This document shows positions 35,896 through 45,294 of a stretch of DNA of 64,000 bases, piece after piece. Location of the stretch: positions 1-64,000 of the forward strand of contig JANYAD010000047.1 of the NCBI GenBank assembly GCA_025355165.1. The letters run 5' to 3'. The notes under the pieces were generated by a model. It was not told the origin of the DNA and did no database searches. It was given only the letters and a program-made list of their open reading frames with translations. The stretch's first letter is position 1, and the number at the start of each line of letters is the position of its first letter. Source of the stretch: Gammaproteobacteria bacterium (lineage in GTDB: Bacteria; Pseudomonadota; Gammaproteobacteria; Steroidobacterales; Steroidobacteraceae). The translations under genes were made by a program, and so were the position numbers.

Positions 35896-35926
35896 CCAGA
35901 CATCATATCAGGCACACTTTGCGCCC

Positions 35927-36604
35927 ATGCACACACCACGCCGCATCCGCAGCTTCGTTTTGAGGGCCGGCCGAACGACGACGGCGCAGGAGCGCGCGCT
36001 CGATGAACTATGGCCCATCTACGGCATCGATTCGAGCGCGACCGCGCTCGACCTCGCCGTTATTTTTGGACGGGTGGCGCCGCGCTGCCTGGAAATTGGT
36101 TTCGGCGCCGGGGAAGTGATCGGAAGCTTGGCGGAGAATAATCCCGATATCGACTACCTGGGCGTCGAGGTGCACCTCTCGGGGGTGGGACGACTGCTGC
36201 TGCGGGCTCATCAAAGCCGTTTGCATAATTTGCGCATCATTTGTCAGGACGCGGTGGATGTGTTGCGCGATCGGATCGCAGCGCGATCGCTCGACGAGAT
36301 ATTGGTATTTTTTCCGGATCCTTGGCACAAGAAACGCCACCACAAGCGCCGCCTCATCGAACCTGCTTTCGTCGCGATCGTGGCGGACAAACTGCGCAGC
36401 GGCGGAACCGTGAGGTTGGCAACGGATTGGCAGGACTATGCCGAGCAGATGTTGGCGGTTTGCAATGCGAACCCGGAGCTACAATCCATGAGCGAGGATT
36501 CGACGTTCGTCGCGCGTCCCGGATTCAGGTCACCCACGCGCTTCGAGCGGCGCGGTGAGCGTTTGGGTCATGGAGTGTGGGACTTGAGTTATTCACGACG
36601 ATAG
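35927..36604 (+). CDS. trmB: tRNA (guanine-N7-)-methyltransferase
   Basis: Methylates G46 in the variable loop of tRNAs using S-adenosylmethionine. From ATG 35927 the 225-residue protein has the SAM-binding EIGFGAGEVIGSLAENNP, the acidic YLGVEVH, and the diagnostic FFPDPWHKKRHHKRRLI. The C-terminus FERRGERLGHGVWDL is also typical. No strong ribosome-binding site is seen. The 3' end overlaps the convergent marC gene by 12 bp. Confidence 0.94.
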   Translation: MHTPRRIRSFVLRAGRTTTAQERALDELWPIYGIDSSATALDLAVIFGRVAPRCLEIGFGAGEVIGSLAENNPDIDYLGVEVHLSGVGRLLLRAHQSRLHNLRIICQDAVDVLRDRIAARSLDEILVFFPDPWHKKRHHKRRLIEPAFVAIVADKLRSGGTVRLATDWQDYAEQMLAVCNANPELQSMSEDSTFVARPGFRSPTRFERRGERLGHGVWDLSYSRR

Positions 36605-37219
36605 AAAACTGCCTCGAATCCCGTCGATGATGAACTGAACGGCGAGCGCAGCGAGTATCACGCCGGATAATCGGCTCATGACATTGGCGCCGGTAACGCC
36701 GAAGACGTTCATCAGGCGAGGAGTCGCCAGCATCAGCACCCAGCAGACGAACATCACCGCAAAAACCACACCCAAAAAAGCGACAAAGGGCAAGGGTTTT
36801 CCCCACAATTCACCTGAAGTCAACAAGATGGTGGCCAGCGCCCCCGGCCCTGCGATGAAGGGGAAGGCCAGCGGAAACACCGAGATGTCATCGCGCGTTT
36901 TGGCCTCTTCTTTCTCGGGCATGGTCGATTTGGTGCCGGAGGTTCGGGCGAAAACCATTTCGAGCGCAATCAGAAACAGCAACGTGCCGCCGGCGATACG
37001 GAAGGAACTCAACGATATGCCCATGATATCGAGAAACTTCGCCCCGACCAGGGCGAACAGAACACAGATAATCAATGCGATAGCCGCCGCTTTACCGGCC
37101 ATTTTTTTCTTATAGTCCTCGCTCGCCCCTTGGGTCAGGCCCGCAAATAGCGGGATCAACGAAATGGGTTCGACCACGACGAAGAAAACCACAAAAAATT
37201 TGATGAGCTGTTCGAGCAT
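36593..37219 (-). CDS. MarC-family integral membrane protein
   Basis: A 208-residue protein with six predicted membrane helices and the MarC/UPF0056 pattern: VVEPISLIPLFAGLTQGAS near the N-terminus, FRIAGGTLLFLIALEMVF in the third helix, and VFPLAFPFIAGPGALATILL with a conserved P-x-x-x-GPG turn. The family's role is unresolved; an early link with antibiotic resistance has not held. The gene overlaps trmB at its 3' end and diverges from the DUF6763-like gene. Confidence 0.92.
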   Translation of the reverse strand: MLEQLIKFFVVFFVVVEPISLIPLFAGLTQGASEDYKKKMAGKAAAIALIICVLFALVGAKFLDIMGISLSSFRIAGGTLLFLIALEMVFARTSGTKSTMPEKEEAKTRDDISVFPLAFPFIAGPGALATILLTSGELWGKPLPFVAFLGVVFAVMFVCWVLMLATPRLMNVFGVTGANVMSRLSGVILAALAVQFIIDGIRGSFLSS

Positions 37220-37306
37220 GTAATGTTGCTGCGCAGAAAAATTACATATTGCGTGACAAGCTCATTGGGAGAACAATGCTATTGAGCATAGCAGACGGAG
37301 ACGCCC

Positions 37307-37609
37307 ATGAATGTCATCAGGCCGATCGTAGGCGAGTGGTATCGGGGTCATACCAATGAGCTCTTCGAAGTGGTGGCCATCGATCATCAGGACGAGACCA
37401 TCGAGATTCAATATTTTGACGGCACTGTCGCGGAGATGGATTTCGAAGCTTGGAATGAGCATCTGCGCGATGATCTCATCGAGGCGGCGGGCGCCCCGGA
37501 AGACTGGTCCGGCGCCATCGATGTCGAGGCCGAAGACTTGGGGCGCGAGTTTGAGGACAACGCCAGGACGGCTTGGTCCAATCCACTCGATCGCTCCCTT
37601 CGCCGCTGA
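37307..37609 (+). CDS. Small acidic DUF6763-like protein
   Basis: A 100-residue cytosolic protein. VGEWYRGHTNELFEVVAIDHQ followed by IEIQYFDGTVAEMDFEAW and the later EDWSGAIDVEAEDLG closely resembles DUF6763 proteins that I recall from gammaproteobacteria. The first half looks like a small beta-barrel; the C-terminus is acidic. ATG 37307 is preceded by GGAGACG. Function unknown. Confidence 0.7.
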   Translation: MNVIRPIVGEWYRGHTNELFEVVAIDHQDETIEIQYFDGTVAEMDFEAWNEHLRDDLIEAAGAPEDWSGAIDVEAEDLGREFEDNARTAWSNPLDRSLRR

Positions 37610-37627
37610 GCGTTACGCCGCTCAGCG
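37604..37627. terminator. Hairpin between convergent genes (bidirectional terminator-like)
   Basis: CGCTGAGCG (37604-37612) pairs perfectly with CGCTCAGCG (37619-37627) across a 6-nt loop. The hairpin contains the stop codons of both converging genes (DUF6763-like and ampG). There is no clear T-run on either side, so termination by this element alone is uncertain. Confidence 0.45.
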
Positions 37628-38941
37628 CTGCGCTTCCGCGCCGTCTCGCGCCTCCAGCTCTTTTAACGGCCGGCGCAGCATCACCAGCAATATGATCCCC
37701 GGCGCCGCGGTTATGCAAGTCACGATGAAGAAATTTGCCCATCCAATGCTGGATACCACCACCCCAGCAATGGCGCCGGTGGTAACCCGCGGAATAGAGG
37801 CCATTGCCGAGAGAATTGCGTACTGCGTGGCGCTGAAGTTCGGATTGCACAGCGACATGAGAAACCCGACGAAAGCCGCCTGACCCATGCCGCCGACACC
37901 GGTATCGAGCGTGGTAGCCAGCGCCATCAACCATAATTTCTTGCCGGCCAGCGCCAGCCACATATACATCAGGTTGGTCAGTGACTGGCCAATGCCAAAC
38001 ACCAGCAGCGAGCGAAACATGCCCCAACGCATGTAGATCAAACCGCCCACGGTAACACCGACGATGGTCGATACCGTCATGTTGGCCTTGCCGAAGATGC
38101 TGAGTTCGTCCAGCGAGAATCCCACGCCCCTGATCATGAACGCACTGTACAAGCTCAACGCAAAGGCATCGCCGAGCTTGTAGAGGACCACCAGCAACAG
38201 GAAACCCCACGCGCCTTTGCGGCTCACCAGGTCTCGCAGCGGATGCCATACCGCGTCGGCCAAGCTCTTCGGCGGCAATCCCGGCGTCAGCGGTTCCGGT
38301 GCCCACAATGTCCCCAGCATCGAGACCGCCATGATCAGTGCGATCACCAGAAAGGCACGGTGCCAGCTGGTGTGAGCGGCGATCAACACGAGCACGGAAC
38401 TCGCCAGTATCGCGGCCGTGCGGTAGCCGAAGGCCGCGGCCGCGGCGGCCAGGCCGCGTTCGCTCGGCGGAATGGTATCGACACGGTAAGCATCGATGAC
38501 GATATCCTGCGATGCGGAGAGAAATGCCACGATGAGTGCGATGCCGGCCAACACATACGGCGCCCTGGCGGGGTCGCTGAAACCCATCACGCCGATGGCC
38601 ACCGCAAGCAGCGCCTGATAAATCACAATCCAGCCGCGGCGCCTGCCCAAGATTGGCGGCATATATCGATCGAGCAGAGGTGCCCATATAAACTTAAAGA
38701 TATACGGCAAGGCCACGAGGGAGAAAAGACCGATGGTCTTGATGTTAAGTCCGGTCGAAGCCAGCCAGGCCTGCAGTGCGAACCCGGACAGATTGAAGGG
38801 CAATCCAGAGGCAAAGCTCATCAGCAGGACGGCCAGAATGCGCTTATCGCCTAGCGCCTGGCGAAGCGTGGGTCGGGTTTGGGTCAAGGCGGGGCGGGAA
38901 TCGTGACGATGTGCATCGCGCACGATAATATCAGTCCCCAT
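37622..38941 (-). CDS. ampG: AmpG-family muropeptide transporter (MFS)
   Basis: Inner-membrane carrier expected to import GlcNAc-anhydroMurNAc peptides for cell-wall recycling. From ATG 38941 the protein has 439 residues and about twelve helices, with the AmpG-type opening LMSFASGLPFNLSGFALQAWLASTGLNIKTIGLF and KFIWAPLLDRYMPPILGRRRGW. Its start codon overlaps the pyrE start on the opposite strand (shared CATG), so a slightly downstream start such as GTG 38923 is possible. AmpG and AmpG-like carriers are hard to tell apart; substrate is inferred. Confidence 0.88.
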   Translation of the reverse strand: MGTDIIVRDAHRHDSRPALTQTRPTLRQALGDKRILAVLLMSFASGLPFNLSGFALQAWLASTGLNIKTIGLFSLVALPYIFKFIWAPLLDRYMPPILGRRRGWIVIYQALLAVAIGVMGFSDPARAPYVLAGIALIVAFLSASQDIVIDAYRVDTIPPSERGLAAAAAAFGYRTAAILASSVLVLIAAHTSWHRAFLVIALIMAVSMLGTLWAPEPLTPGLPPKSLADAVWHPLRDLVSRKGAWGFLLLVVLYKLGDAFALSLYSAFMIRGVGFSLDELSIFGKANMTVSTIVGVTVGGLIYMRWGMFRSLLVFGIGQSLTNLMYMWLALAGKKLWLMALATTLDTGVGGMGQAAFVGFLMSLCNPNFSATQYAILSAMASIPRVTTGAIAGVVVSSIGWANFFIVTCITAAPGIILLVMLRRPLKELEARDGAEAQR

Positions 38942-39590
38942 GATCTTGGCGTACCGAAGTGAATTCATCGACTTGTGCGTGCAGCTCGGCGTCTTGCGGT
39001 TCGGCAGTTTCACATTGAAATCCGGTCGAGAGAGCCCTTATTTTTTTAATGCGGGCCTCTTTAATACCGGCGCCGCCATCAGCGCAGTGGGGCATGCCTA
39101 TGCAGCCGCGCTGGCAGCCTCGGACCTCAAGTTCGACATGTTGTTCGGGCCGGCCTACAAGGGCATCCCGCTGGTCACCATCACCGCCGCCGCCTTGGCG
39201 CAGCGCCACGGGCTCAATGTGCCCTTCGCGTTCAATCGCAAGGAAGCGAAGGATCATGGGGAAGGCGGGAGCATGGTCGGCAGCCCCTTGAGGGGACGCG
39301 TTCTGATCATCGATGATGTGATCACCGCGGGGACGGCGATTCGCGAGTCCATCGATCTGATCGAAGCGGCCGGGGCCGAGCCGGCGGGGGTACTGCTGGC
39401 GCTGGATCGCCAGGAGCGCGCGCCTGGCAGCGATTTTTCGGCCGTGCAGGAAGTGCGAAATGAGTATCGGATACCGGTGATTTCCGTGGTTAATCTATCG
39501 GACCTCATGCACCATGTATCCCGATCGGGCGAGCCCGGGGAACTGGCCAGCATGAGACTGTATCGCGAGCGCTATGGGCTCGCAGACTGA
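38940..39590 (+). CDS. pyrE: Orotate phosphoribosyltransferase
   Basis: Pyrimidine biosynthesis: orotate plus PRPP to OMP. The 216-residue protein has FGSFTLKSGRESPYFFNAGL, LFGPAYKGIPLVTITAAAL, the flexible catalytic loop FNRKEAKDHGEGGSMVG, and the PRPP motif VLIIDDVITAGTAIRES, all in family order. ATG 38940 overlaps the divergent ampG start. It is followed by a DUF4124 gene and coaBC-dut, a gene order close to that of other gammaproteobacteria. Confidence 0.97.
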   Translation: MILAYRSEFIDLCVQLGVLRFGSFTLKSGRESPYFFNAGLFNTGAAISAVGHAYAAALAASDLKFDMLFGPAYKGIPLVTITAAALAQRHGLNVPFAFNRKEAKDHGEGGSMVGSPLRGRVLIIDDVITAGTAIRESIDLIEAAGAEPAGVLLALDRQERAPGSDFSAVQEVRNEYRIPVISVVNLSDLMHHVSRSGEPGELASMRLYRERYGLAD

Positions 39591-39659
39591 GGAATTGGCC
39601 CTAGAAAAGACCGTACGCTCCGCTCACAATGGCGGCCGCTTCATCTTGAGGATAGGTTC

Positions 39660-40292
39660 TTGAAGAATGTCGCTCACCTGCTGTGTCTATCCGCGCTGCT
39701 CGCCTGCGGCTTTGCAGCGGGCGGCACCGGTCCGTCGGACAACGGCCGCATTCTCTATAAATGGGTGGATGCCCAAGGCGTCACCCATTACGGCGATCGG
39801 ATTCCGCCGGAATACGCCACCCAAGAACAGCACATCTTGAATTCGAAGGGCTATGAGATAAATCACGTTGAGGCGCAAAAATCCGCTGACCAACAGGCCG
39901 CCGACGAGCAAAAGCGGCTCTCAACGGAACAGCGCCAGCTTCGCGACAAGAACTTGCTGAACACCTTTGCCTCGGTGCAAGAGATTGAGCGCCTGCGCGA
40001 CCAGCGCATGCAGCTGGTGGCGGACCAAACCAAGGTGACGAATTCGTTTCTTGATATCTTGACTAACAAGATGAAGAAAATGCGCGCCGACAGCCAGCGC
40101 TTCAAACCCTACAGCAGCGATCCGAAGGCTCCGCCCATGCCCGACCAGATGGCCGAAGATCTGGTTCGGCTCACCAACGACATGCGCACACAACAACAAA
40201 ACTTGCAGCAGAAGCGCGCCGAGGAAGCTTCGATGAGCATTCAATTCGAAAGCGATATAGATCGTTTCAAAGAGTTGAAGCACATTCAATGA
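39660..40292 (+). CDS. DUF4124 protein with coiled coil, exported
   Basis: A 210-residue protein starting at TTG 39660, preceded by GAGGATAGG. The leader is KNVAHLLCLSALLACGFAAGG. A DUF4124 domain follows (ILYKWVDAQGVTHYGDRIPPEYA), then about 130 residues of charged helical coiled coil (KSADQQAADEQKRLSTEQRQ and onward). DUF4124 proteins are gammaproteobacterial envelope proteins of unknown role. Its stop overlaps the coaBC start by 4 bp (ATGA), so the two are co-translated despite different locations. Confidence 0.85.
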   Translation: MKNVAHLLCLSALLACGFAAGGTGPSDNGRILYKWVDAQGVTHYGDRIPPEYATQEQHILNSKGYEINHVEAQKSADQQAADEQKRLSTEQRQLRDKNLLNTFASVQEIERLRDQRMQLVADQTKVTNSFLDILTNKMKKMRADSQRFKPYSSDPKAPPMPDQMAEDLVRLTNDMRTQQQNLQQKRAEEASMSIQFESDIDRFKELKHIQ

Positions 40293-41566
40293 CGCCAAAG
40301 ACGCGAGTATTGCTCGGGGTGACGGGCGGTATCGCCGCTTACAAGAGCCCGGATCTGGTGCGAAGGCTGATGGAACGCGGCGCCGTCGTACAAGTGGTGA
40401 TGACCTCTGCCGCGCAGCGATTCGTTTCGCCCATGACTTTCCAGGCCGTCTCCGGCCGTCCTACCCGCAGCGATTTGTGGGATGCCTCCGCGGAAGCGGC
40501 GATGGGCCATATCGAGCTGGCGCGCTGGGCGCAAATCGTTCTAGTCGCACCGGCAAGCGCGGATTTCATCGCGCGGCTCGCCGGCGGCCGGGCGGACGAT
40601 CTGTTGTGCACGCTGTGCATGGCGACCGAAGCACCCATCATGCTGGCGCCGGCGATGAACCGCGTAATGTGGGCGAACAAGGCGACGCAAGCGAATGTGG
40701 CGACCCTGGCGGGTCGCGGCATCCGAATCCTCGGGCCCGGCTCGGGAAACCAGGCCTGCGGGGAGATCGGCGCGGGCCGCATGTGGGAACCAACGCACCT
40801 CGCCGAAGTCATGCTCGCACCCCCGACCAATGCCGGTCTGCTGGCCGGGTTGAACGTGTTGATCACCGCCGGCCCGACGCGCGAGCGCTTGGATCCGGTG
40901 CGTTATTTGACCAACCGAAGCTCGGGGAAAATGGGCTTCGCCGTCGCCGAGGCTGCACGCGAAGCCGGCGCTCATGTCACTTTGGTCACGGGCCCGGTCC
41001 ATTTGCCGACCCCGTTAGGCATTACGCGCATCAACGTGGAAAGCGCACGCGAGATGTACGCCGCGGTGCACCGGCAAGTGGGCGATGCCGATATATTCAT
41101 CGCCGCCGCGGCCGTCGCCGACTTTCAACCTGTGACCGTGGCGAAGCAGAAGATCAAAAAACAAGCCGGACCCGTAAAACTGGAGCTCGAGCCGGCGCCC
41201 GACATCATCAAGTCGGTGGCGGACATGGCAAAGCATCCGTTTGTCGTCGGATTCGCAGCCGAAACCAATGATGTCGAGGACAACGCACGCATCAAGCTGA
41301 AGCGCAAAAAGCTCGACATGATCGCCGCCAACCAAGTGGGCGACGGGATCGCCTTCGATTGCGAGGACAATGCGCTGACGGTGATTTGGCCCGGCGGCAA
41401 GATGGAAGTGGCGCGCGGACCCAAGATTGATGTGGCGCGCGAGCTGATTGCCATCATCGCCAAGCGCTTGCCGCCGCCGGACGGCAGCCCGCGGCGCGGC
41501 GCGCGAAAACGCAGGGCCGCCCTGCCGCGCGATCGTGTACGCGGCCGCCGCCCGCGCCGGGCGTAG
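40289..41566 (+). CDS. coaBC: Bifunctional phosphopantothenoylcysteine synthetase/decarboxylase
   Basis: Two steps of coenzyme A synthesis in one 425-residue protein. The N-terminal flavin decarboxylase CoaC has [50 protein letters not shown] and the active-site Cys in [11 protein letters not shown]. The C-terminal CoaB ligase has [25 protein letters not shown] and the [18 protein letters not shown] stretch. A basic arginine-rich tail of about 30 residues is unusual. It overlaps the DUF4124 gene and precedes dut by 11 bp, forming a core operon. Confidence 0.97.
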   Translation: MTPKTRVLLGVTGGIAAYKSPDLVRRLMERGAVVQVVMTSAAQRFVSPMTFQAVSGRPTRSDLWDASAEAAMGHIELARWAQIVLVAPASADFIARLAGGRADDLLCTLCMATEAPIMLAPAMNRVMWANKATQANVATLAGRGIRILGPGSGNQACGEIGAGRMWEPTHLAEVMLAPPTNAGLLAGLNVLITAGPTRERLDPVRYLTNRSSGKMGFAVAEAAREAGAHVTLVTGPVHLPTPLGITRINVESAREMYAAVHRQVGDADIFIAAAAVADFQPVTVAKQKIKKQAGPVKLELEPAPDIIKSVADMAKHPFVVGFAAETNDVEDNARIKLKRKKLDMIAANQVGDGIAFDCEDNALTVIWPGGKMEVARGPKIDVARELIAIIAKRLPPPDGSPRRGARKRRAALPRDRVRGRRPRRA

Positions 41567-41577
41567 GCGTCCAGCAC

Positions 41578-42036
41578 ATGCAGCGCACCGTCAAACTGCG
41601 GATACTGGATCCGCGTATCGGGCGCGAGTATCCCTTGCCCTCTTACGCCACCGCGGGGTCCGCGGGCATGGACTTGCGCGCCTGCCTCGAGGCGCCGCTG
41701 ACCCTGCAGCCGGGCGCCGCGGAACTCATCGCCACTGGAATCTCGATCTATATTGCCGACCCTGCGCTTGCCGCCATGCTGCTGCCGCGCTCAGGTCTAG
41801 GTCACAAGCACGGGATCGTCCTCGGCAACCTGGTTGGCCTCATCGACTCGGATTATCAAGGGCCGCTGATGGTATCGATTTGGAATCGCGGCACGCAGAG
41901 CTTCATCATCAATCCCGGCGATCGGATCGCGCAAATGGTGATCGTACCGGTGGTGCAGGTTGCCTTCGAAGTGGTTGAGGATTTTTCGGCCACTGCTCGA
42001 GGCGCCGGCGGGTTTGGCAGCTCAGGGCATAGCTAG
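41578..42036 (+). CDS. dut: dUTP diphosphatase
   Basis: Trimeric dUTPase that keeps uracil out of DNA and supplies dUMP for thymidylate. The 152-residue protein has all five motifs: [43 protein letters not shown] and the C-terminal arm [13 protein letters not shown] 41578 lies 11 bp after coaBC, in the usual coaBC-dut arrangement. Confidence 0.97.
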   Translation: MQRTVKLRILDPRIGREYPLPSYATAGSAGMDLRACLEAPLTLQPGAAELIATGISIYIADPALAAMLLPRSGLGHKHGIVLGNLVGLIDSDYQGPLMVSIWNRGTQSFIINPGDRIAQMVIVPVVQVAFEVVEDFSATARGAGGFGSSGHS

Positions 42037-42106
42037 CGGCGCATTTTGCCCTTATCTGCCGTGAAATGGCGCTCGTCGCGGCGCGCCCCGATGCTCATGC
42101 TGTCGC

Positions 42107-42781
42107 ATGGCAATTCGGGATTGGCCCATCGATGAACGACCGCGCGAGAAGCTGCTCGACAAAGGTGCCGCCGCGCTTTCCGATGCCGAATTGTTGGCGA
42201 TTTTGCTGCGCACGGGAACCGCGGGCCATTCGGCTCTCGATCTGGCGCGCAACGTGCTCACGAGCTTTCAGTCGCTTCGCAAGCTTATCGCATCGGACCG
42301 CCAGCGATTTTGCGCCGAGCCCGGATTAGGGCCCGCTCGATATGCGGAATTGCAGGCGTCGGTGGAGATAGCCAGGCGGCAACTGTCGGAGACCTTGCGC
42401 GCCGGCCCGTCGCTGTCCAGCCCGCGGGCTACGCGAGACTATCTCTCCGCGCGCCTGCGCGATTTGGAGCATGAGGTGTTTTGCTGTGTCTACCTCGATA
42501 AACGCCATCGGCTGATACAGTTCGAAGAGTTGTTCCGCGGCACCATCGACGGCGCCAGCGTGCATCCGCGGGAGATTGTGAAACTCGCCCTGCAGCGAAA
42601 TTCCGCCGCGGTGATCATCGCGCATAATCATCCCAGCGGCGTAGCGGAGCCTTCGCAAGCGGACGAACTCATTACCCAGCGCGTCAAGGAGGCTCTTGCA
42701 CTGGTGGACATCCGGCTGCTAGATCACATCATCGTGGGCGACGGGCAGTGCGTGTCGCTGGCGGAGCGTGGACTGATCTAA
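42107..42781 (+). CDS. radC: RadC family protein (JAMM/MPN+)
   Basis: A 224-residue RadC. The N-terminal helix-hairpin-helix region ([28 protein letters not shown]) leads to a JAB1/MPN+-type metalloprotease-like domain. The metal motif reads [18 protein letters not shown] near residue 168, with Glu in FEELFRG. RadC was named for repair, but its biochemical role is unclear. In many gammaproteobacteria radC directly precedes rpmB; here 12 kb separate them. The last about 335 bp recur as a decayed copy at 44692-45022, after the peptidase gene. Confidence 0.93.
   Translation: MAIRDWPIDERPREKLLDKGAAALSDAELLAILLRTGTAGHSALDLARNVLTSFQSLRKLIASDRQRFCAEPGLGPARYAELQASVEIARRQLSETLRAGPSLSSPRATRDYLSARLRDLEHEVFCCVYLDKRHRLIQFEELFRGTIDGASVHPREIVKLALQRNSAAVIIAHNHPSGVAEPSQADELITQRVKEALALVDIRLLDHIIVGDGQCVSLAERGLI
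42444..42779 (+). repeat. Direct repeat: radC 3' end, intact copy
   Basis: The 3' 335 bp of radC, covering the MPN+ domain, align by eye along their whole length with 44692-45022. Blocks of perfect identity include CTACCTCGATAAACGCCATC and GCAGTGCGTGTCGCTGGCGG. The two copies bracket the papain-like peptidase gene. Confidence 0.85.
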
Positions 42782-43041
42782 TTTGAATGGGAAACCGGTT
42801 CTGAAGGTCAAGTAGTTATCGGTGGTCGATCAACGTTGCGCTGCCAATCAGAGGGCATTGGCGCGCTCGCTGATCGAGCTCGGACACACCGTCCCGCTGC
42901 AGCACACCCCTCGCCGCCTCAAACTCAGCATTTTTTTCCCCGCAATGTCCAGCCGGCAGCTCGATCTCGTTCAATCCTATAGAGACCCGAGAAACCAATC
43001 AGCGACAAGCTGACATAACCCAGCCTCAAGCGAGCAAGAAA

Positions 43042-44664
43042 ATGAAAAACTCTCCCCTGTTGGTCTGCGCAAGTGCCTGTTGTTTCCTTCTGCTGGCTGC
43101 TCAAGCCATTGCTGAGGATGACGATGATGGGGCCTACCCCTGGGTCCCTTTCGGTCCGCCGGGAACCGCTGCGCCATACGGTTCTACAATCATTGCGCCG
43201 CAGGCATTCCTCGATTTGCTCAAACAGGGTGCGCTGCACCTCACCTCTTTGCGGCAAGGCGATGGAGATGAGGAGCGCCAAGAGGCGCTCGACCGGATTC
43301 ACGAAAATCAGGTAAAGAGCTACCTTAATGGTCACCCAGATCTGACCAACCTTGCTCAATTGCTGGAGAATAATCCGAGACCGGTCGATGGTATTCAACC
43401 GCGGGGTGACGGGACCTGGTCAATGTATGTACCTGCGGTGCAACGCTCCGTCGTCACCTTTGGGCGCTCGAACAAACTTCAGGCGATGTACAACTCCATC
43501 GTATTCGCCGCGGATCGCGCGGCAAACCTCAACCTCTATGCTTCGCTTTACAATAGCCTTCCAGGCGGATACTTAGAATCGCGTGACGGCAGCGTCGTGA
43601 CGCCCTCGCAGCTGAGTAACTCCACCCTGTCCGATATTCAGCGTGCACTTTTTGCCCTGGGACAGGACCGAGTGGCGATCCTGTCCCATGTAACCCGCCC
43701 GCTCCCCAATCTGGAGCTTAGCTGCCAGGCCGAGATCGGTGCTGGAATTTACAACCTCGCGCAAGGCGATCGCGCCGGGAACGTCGACTACTGCAGCGCG
43801 GGTCCCAAAGGCATCTACGCCAACTTTGATTTTCCGAACAAAAGCAATAACACCTGCGTCAAGAGCCAGGGCGCGCGGGCTGTCTGTCATACATTCGCGG
43901 TTACCTCGGCGACCGAGTTGCAGGTATCACTGAAGTACGGCAAGAAGGTGAACCTGTCCGAGCAGGATCTGATGGAACACTATCGCCTGTTGTGGCAACC
44001 CGCTCTGCAACAGGAGGTCGGGGATGCCTTCGAGTTGGCCAATGACATCATCGCCAACAACTATTTCCAGCCCTACGAGGATCAATGGGATTTCAACCCG
44101 GCTTTTTACGAATATGTAAGCAAAGGCGTCCTGGTGAACTCGTGCGCTTCCTACGTGACGAACGAACCGTGTTCCAATTCAGCCCCGGAGGCGCCTTTGG
44201 TATGCACGCCATTCGCGTCCAACAGGCTGTCGTGCGCCTACAAAGATGCGGGAATTCAGGGCTCTCCGTACCAACTGAGCTCAGCCACCCGATTCTGGAG
44301 CTTAGGAGATACCGAAAACTCCACCGCGCTTATGGTTTTGAGCCTAGCCTTCAATAACAGCGTGGTCATTGAGTTGGATCTATCGCCTGCCTTCCAGTCG
44401 GCTCCCGGCGGCTATGTGCCGTTCGATAAAACTGACCTGGTCGCGCCTTCCGCCGGCCAACATATAGTCCACGTGATTGGTTTCATCGGTAATGAGGAGT
44501 TGCGCCAGAAATTACCGAATGCTCCCCCCGCATCCGGAGCCGGGTACTTCATCGTCAAGAATAGCTGGAGCAATTGCGCAGGAGACGGCGGGTTTTATTA
44601 CCTGCCGTGGGACTACGTGAAGGATAGGACTGTGGATGGTTTCAGCATTGGAGGCGTGAACTAG
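43042..44664 (+). CDS. Exported papain-like (C1-type) cysteine peptidase, divergent
   Basis: A 540-residue secreted protein with a leader ending at AAQAIA and an acidic mature start. About 250 residues of pro- or accessory domain precede a C-terminal half showing the papain triad in order: Cys282 in SQGARAVCHTFAVTSATE (QGxCGSCWAFS in papain), His474 in GQHIVHVIGFI, and Asn507 in YFIVKNSWSNC, followed by GDGGFYYLPWDYV. The usual second cysteine of CGSCW is missing. The N-terminal region is not recognised. ATG 43042 lacks a strong ribosome-binding site. The gene sits between radC and a decayed copy of its 3' end, suggesting it arrived by insertion or duplication. Confidence 0.75.
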   Translation: MKNSPLLVCASACCFLLLAAQAIAEDDDDGAYPWVPFGPPGTAAPYGSTIIAPQAFLDLLKQGALHLTSLRQGDGDEERQEALDRIHENQVKSYLNGHPDLTNLAQLLENNPRPVDGIQPRGDGTWSMYVPAVQRSVVTFGRSNKLQAMYNSIVFAADRAANLNLYASLYNSLPGGYLESRDGSVVTPSQLSNSTLSDIQRALFALGQDRVAILSHVTRPLPNLELSCQAEIGAGIYNLAQGDRAGNVDYCSAGPKGIYANFDFPNKSNNTCVKSQGARAVCHTFAVTSATELQVSLKYGKKVNLSEQDLMEHYRLLWQPALQQEVGDAFELANDIIANNYFQPYEDQWDFNPAFYEYVSKGVLVNSCASYVTNEPCSNSAPEAPLVCTPFASNRLSCAYKDAGIQGSPYQLSSATRFWSLGDTENSTALMVLSLAFNNSVVIELDLSPAFQSAPGGYVPFDKTDLVAPSAGQHIVHVIGFIGNEELRQKLPNAPPASGAGYFIVKNSWSNCAGDGGFYYLPWDYVKDRTVDGFSIGGVN

Positions 44665-44691
44665 GCAGAACAGAAAATGCCGAGGCGCTCC

Positions 44692-45022
44692 CTCCGCGCG
44701 CCTACGCGATCTGGAGCTAGGTCTTTTGCTGCATCTACCTCGATAAACGCCATCGGCGGACGGATCGAAGAGTCGTTCCGCGGCACCATCGACGGCGCCC
44801 GCGTGCATCCGCGGAAGATTGTGAGACTCCCCCTGCAGCGAAATTCCGCCGCAGTGATCATCGCGCACAATCATCCCAGCGGCGTAGCGGAGCCTTCGCA
44901 AGCACGAATTCATTTACCCAGCACATTAGGCAGGCTCTTAGCGCTGGTGGACATTCGGCTGTTGGATCACATCATCGGGGGCGACGGGCAGTGCGTGTCG
45001 CTGGCGGAACGTGGCCTGCTCT
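44692..45022 (+). pseudogene. Decayed duplicate of the radC 3' end
   Basis: Begins 28 bp after the peptidase stop codon. It encodes recognisable RadC pieces: [37 protein letters not shown] and [12 protein letters not shown]. It lacks the N-terminal two thirds and any start, has indels that shift frame near its left end, and the JAMM aspartate after PSQA is replaced by Arg. It is therefore non-functional. It also forms the second copy of the direct repeat at 42444-42779. Confidence 0.85.
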
Positions 45023-45251
45023 TAAGTGCGGCTCTTCAAGAGCGGCCGGCGGACTCTCCTGCAAGGGGACATGCGCGGTGGAATTGCTTATTGCACCAAA
45101 GAGAATCGGTGGCGTTGCTTCGACCGATGCCGCCGCGCAGTGCGATCTCGGGACCATCTAATTGCGCAATGACCGGCTGATCAGCTAACGCTAAGGTGTT
45201 GCTCAATCTCAACGAGCGCATTCGATCGTCCAGACAAGCTGCAGCTGCAAG

Positions 45252-45274
45252 GGGGCATGCCTGACGCATGCCCC
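45252..45274 (-). terminator. Terminator-like hairpin after the EXORDIUM-like gene
   Basis: GGGGCATGC (45252-45260) and GCATGCCCC (45266-45274) form a perfect 9-bp stem with a 5-nt loop. It starts 20 bp beyond the stop codon of the minus-strand gene. Only a weak T-rich tract (CTTGCAGCTTG) follows on that strand. Confidence 0.5.
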
Positions 45275-45294
45275 GTTGCCGCTGATATCAATGC

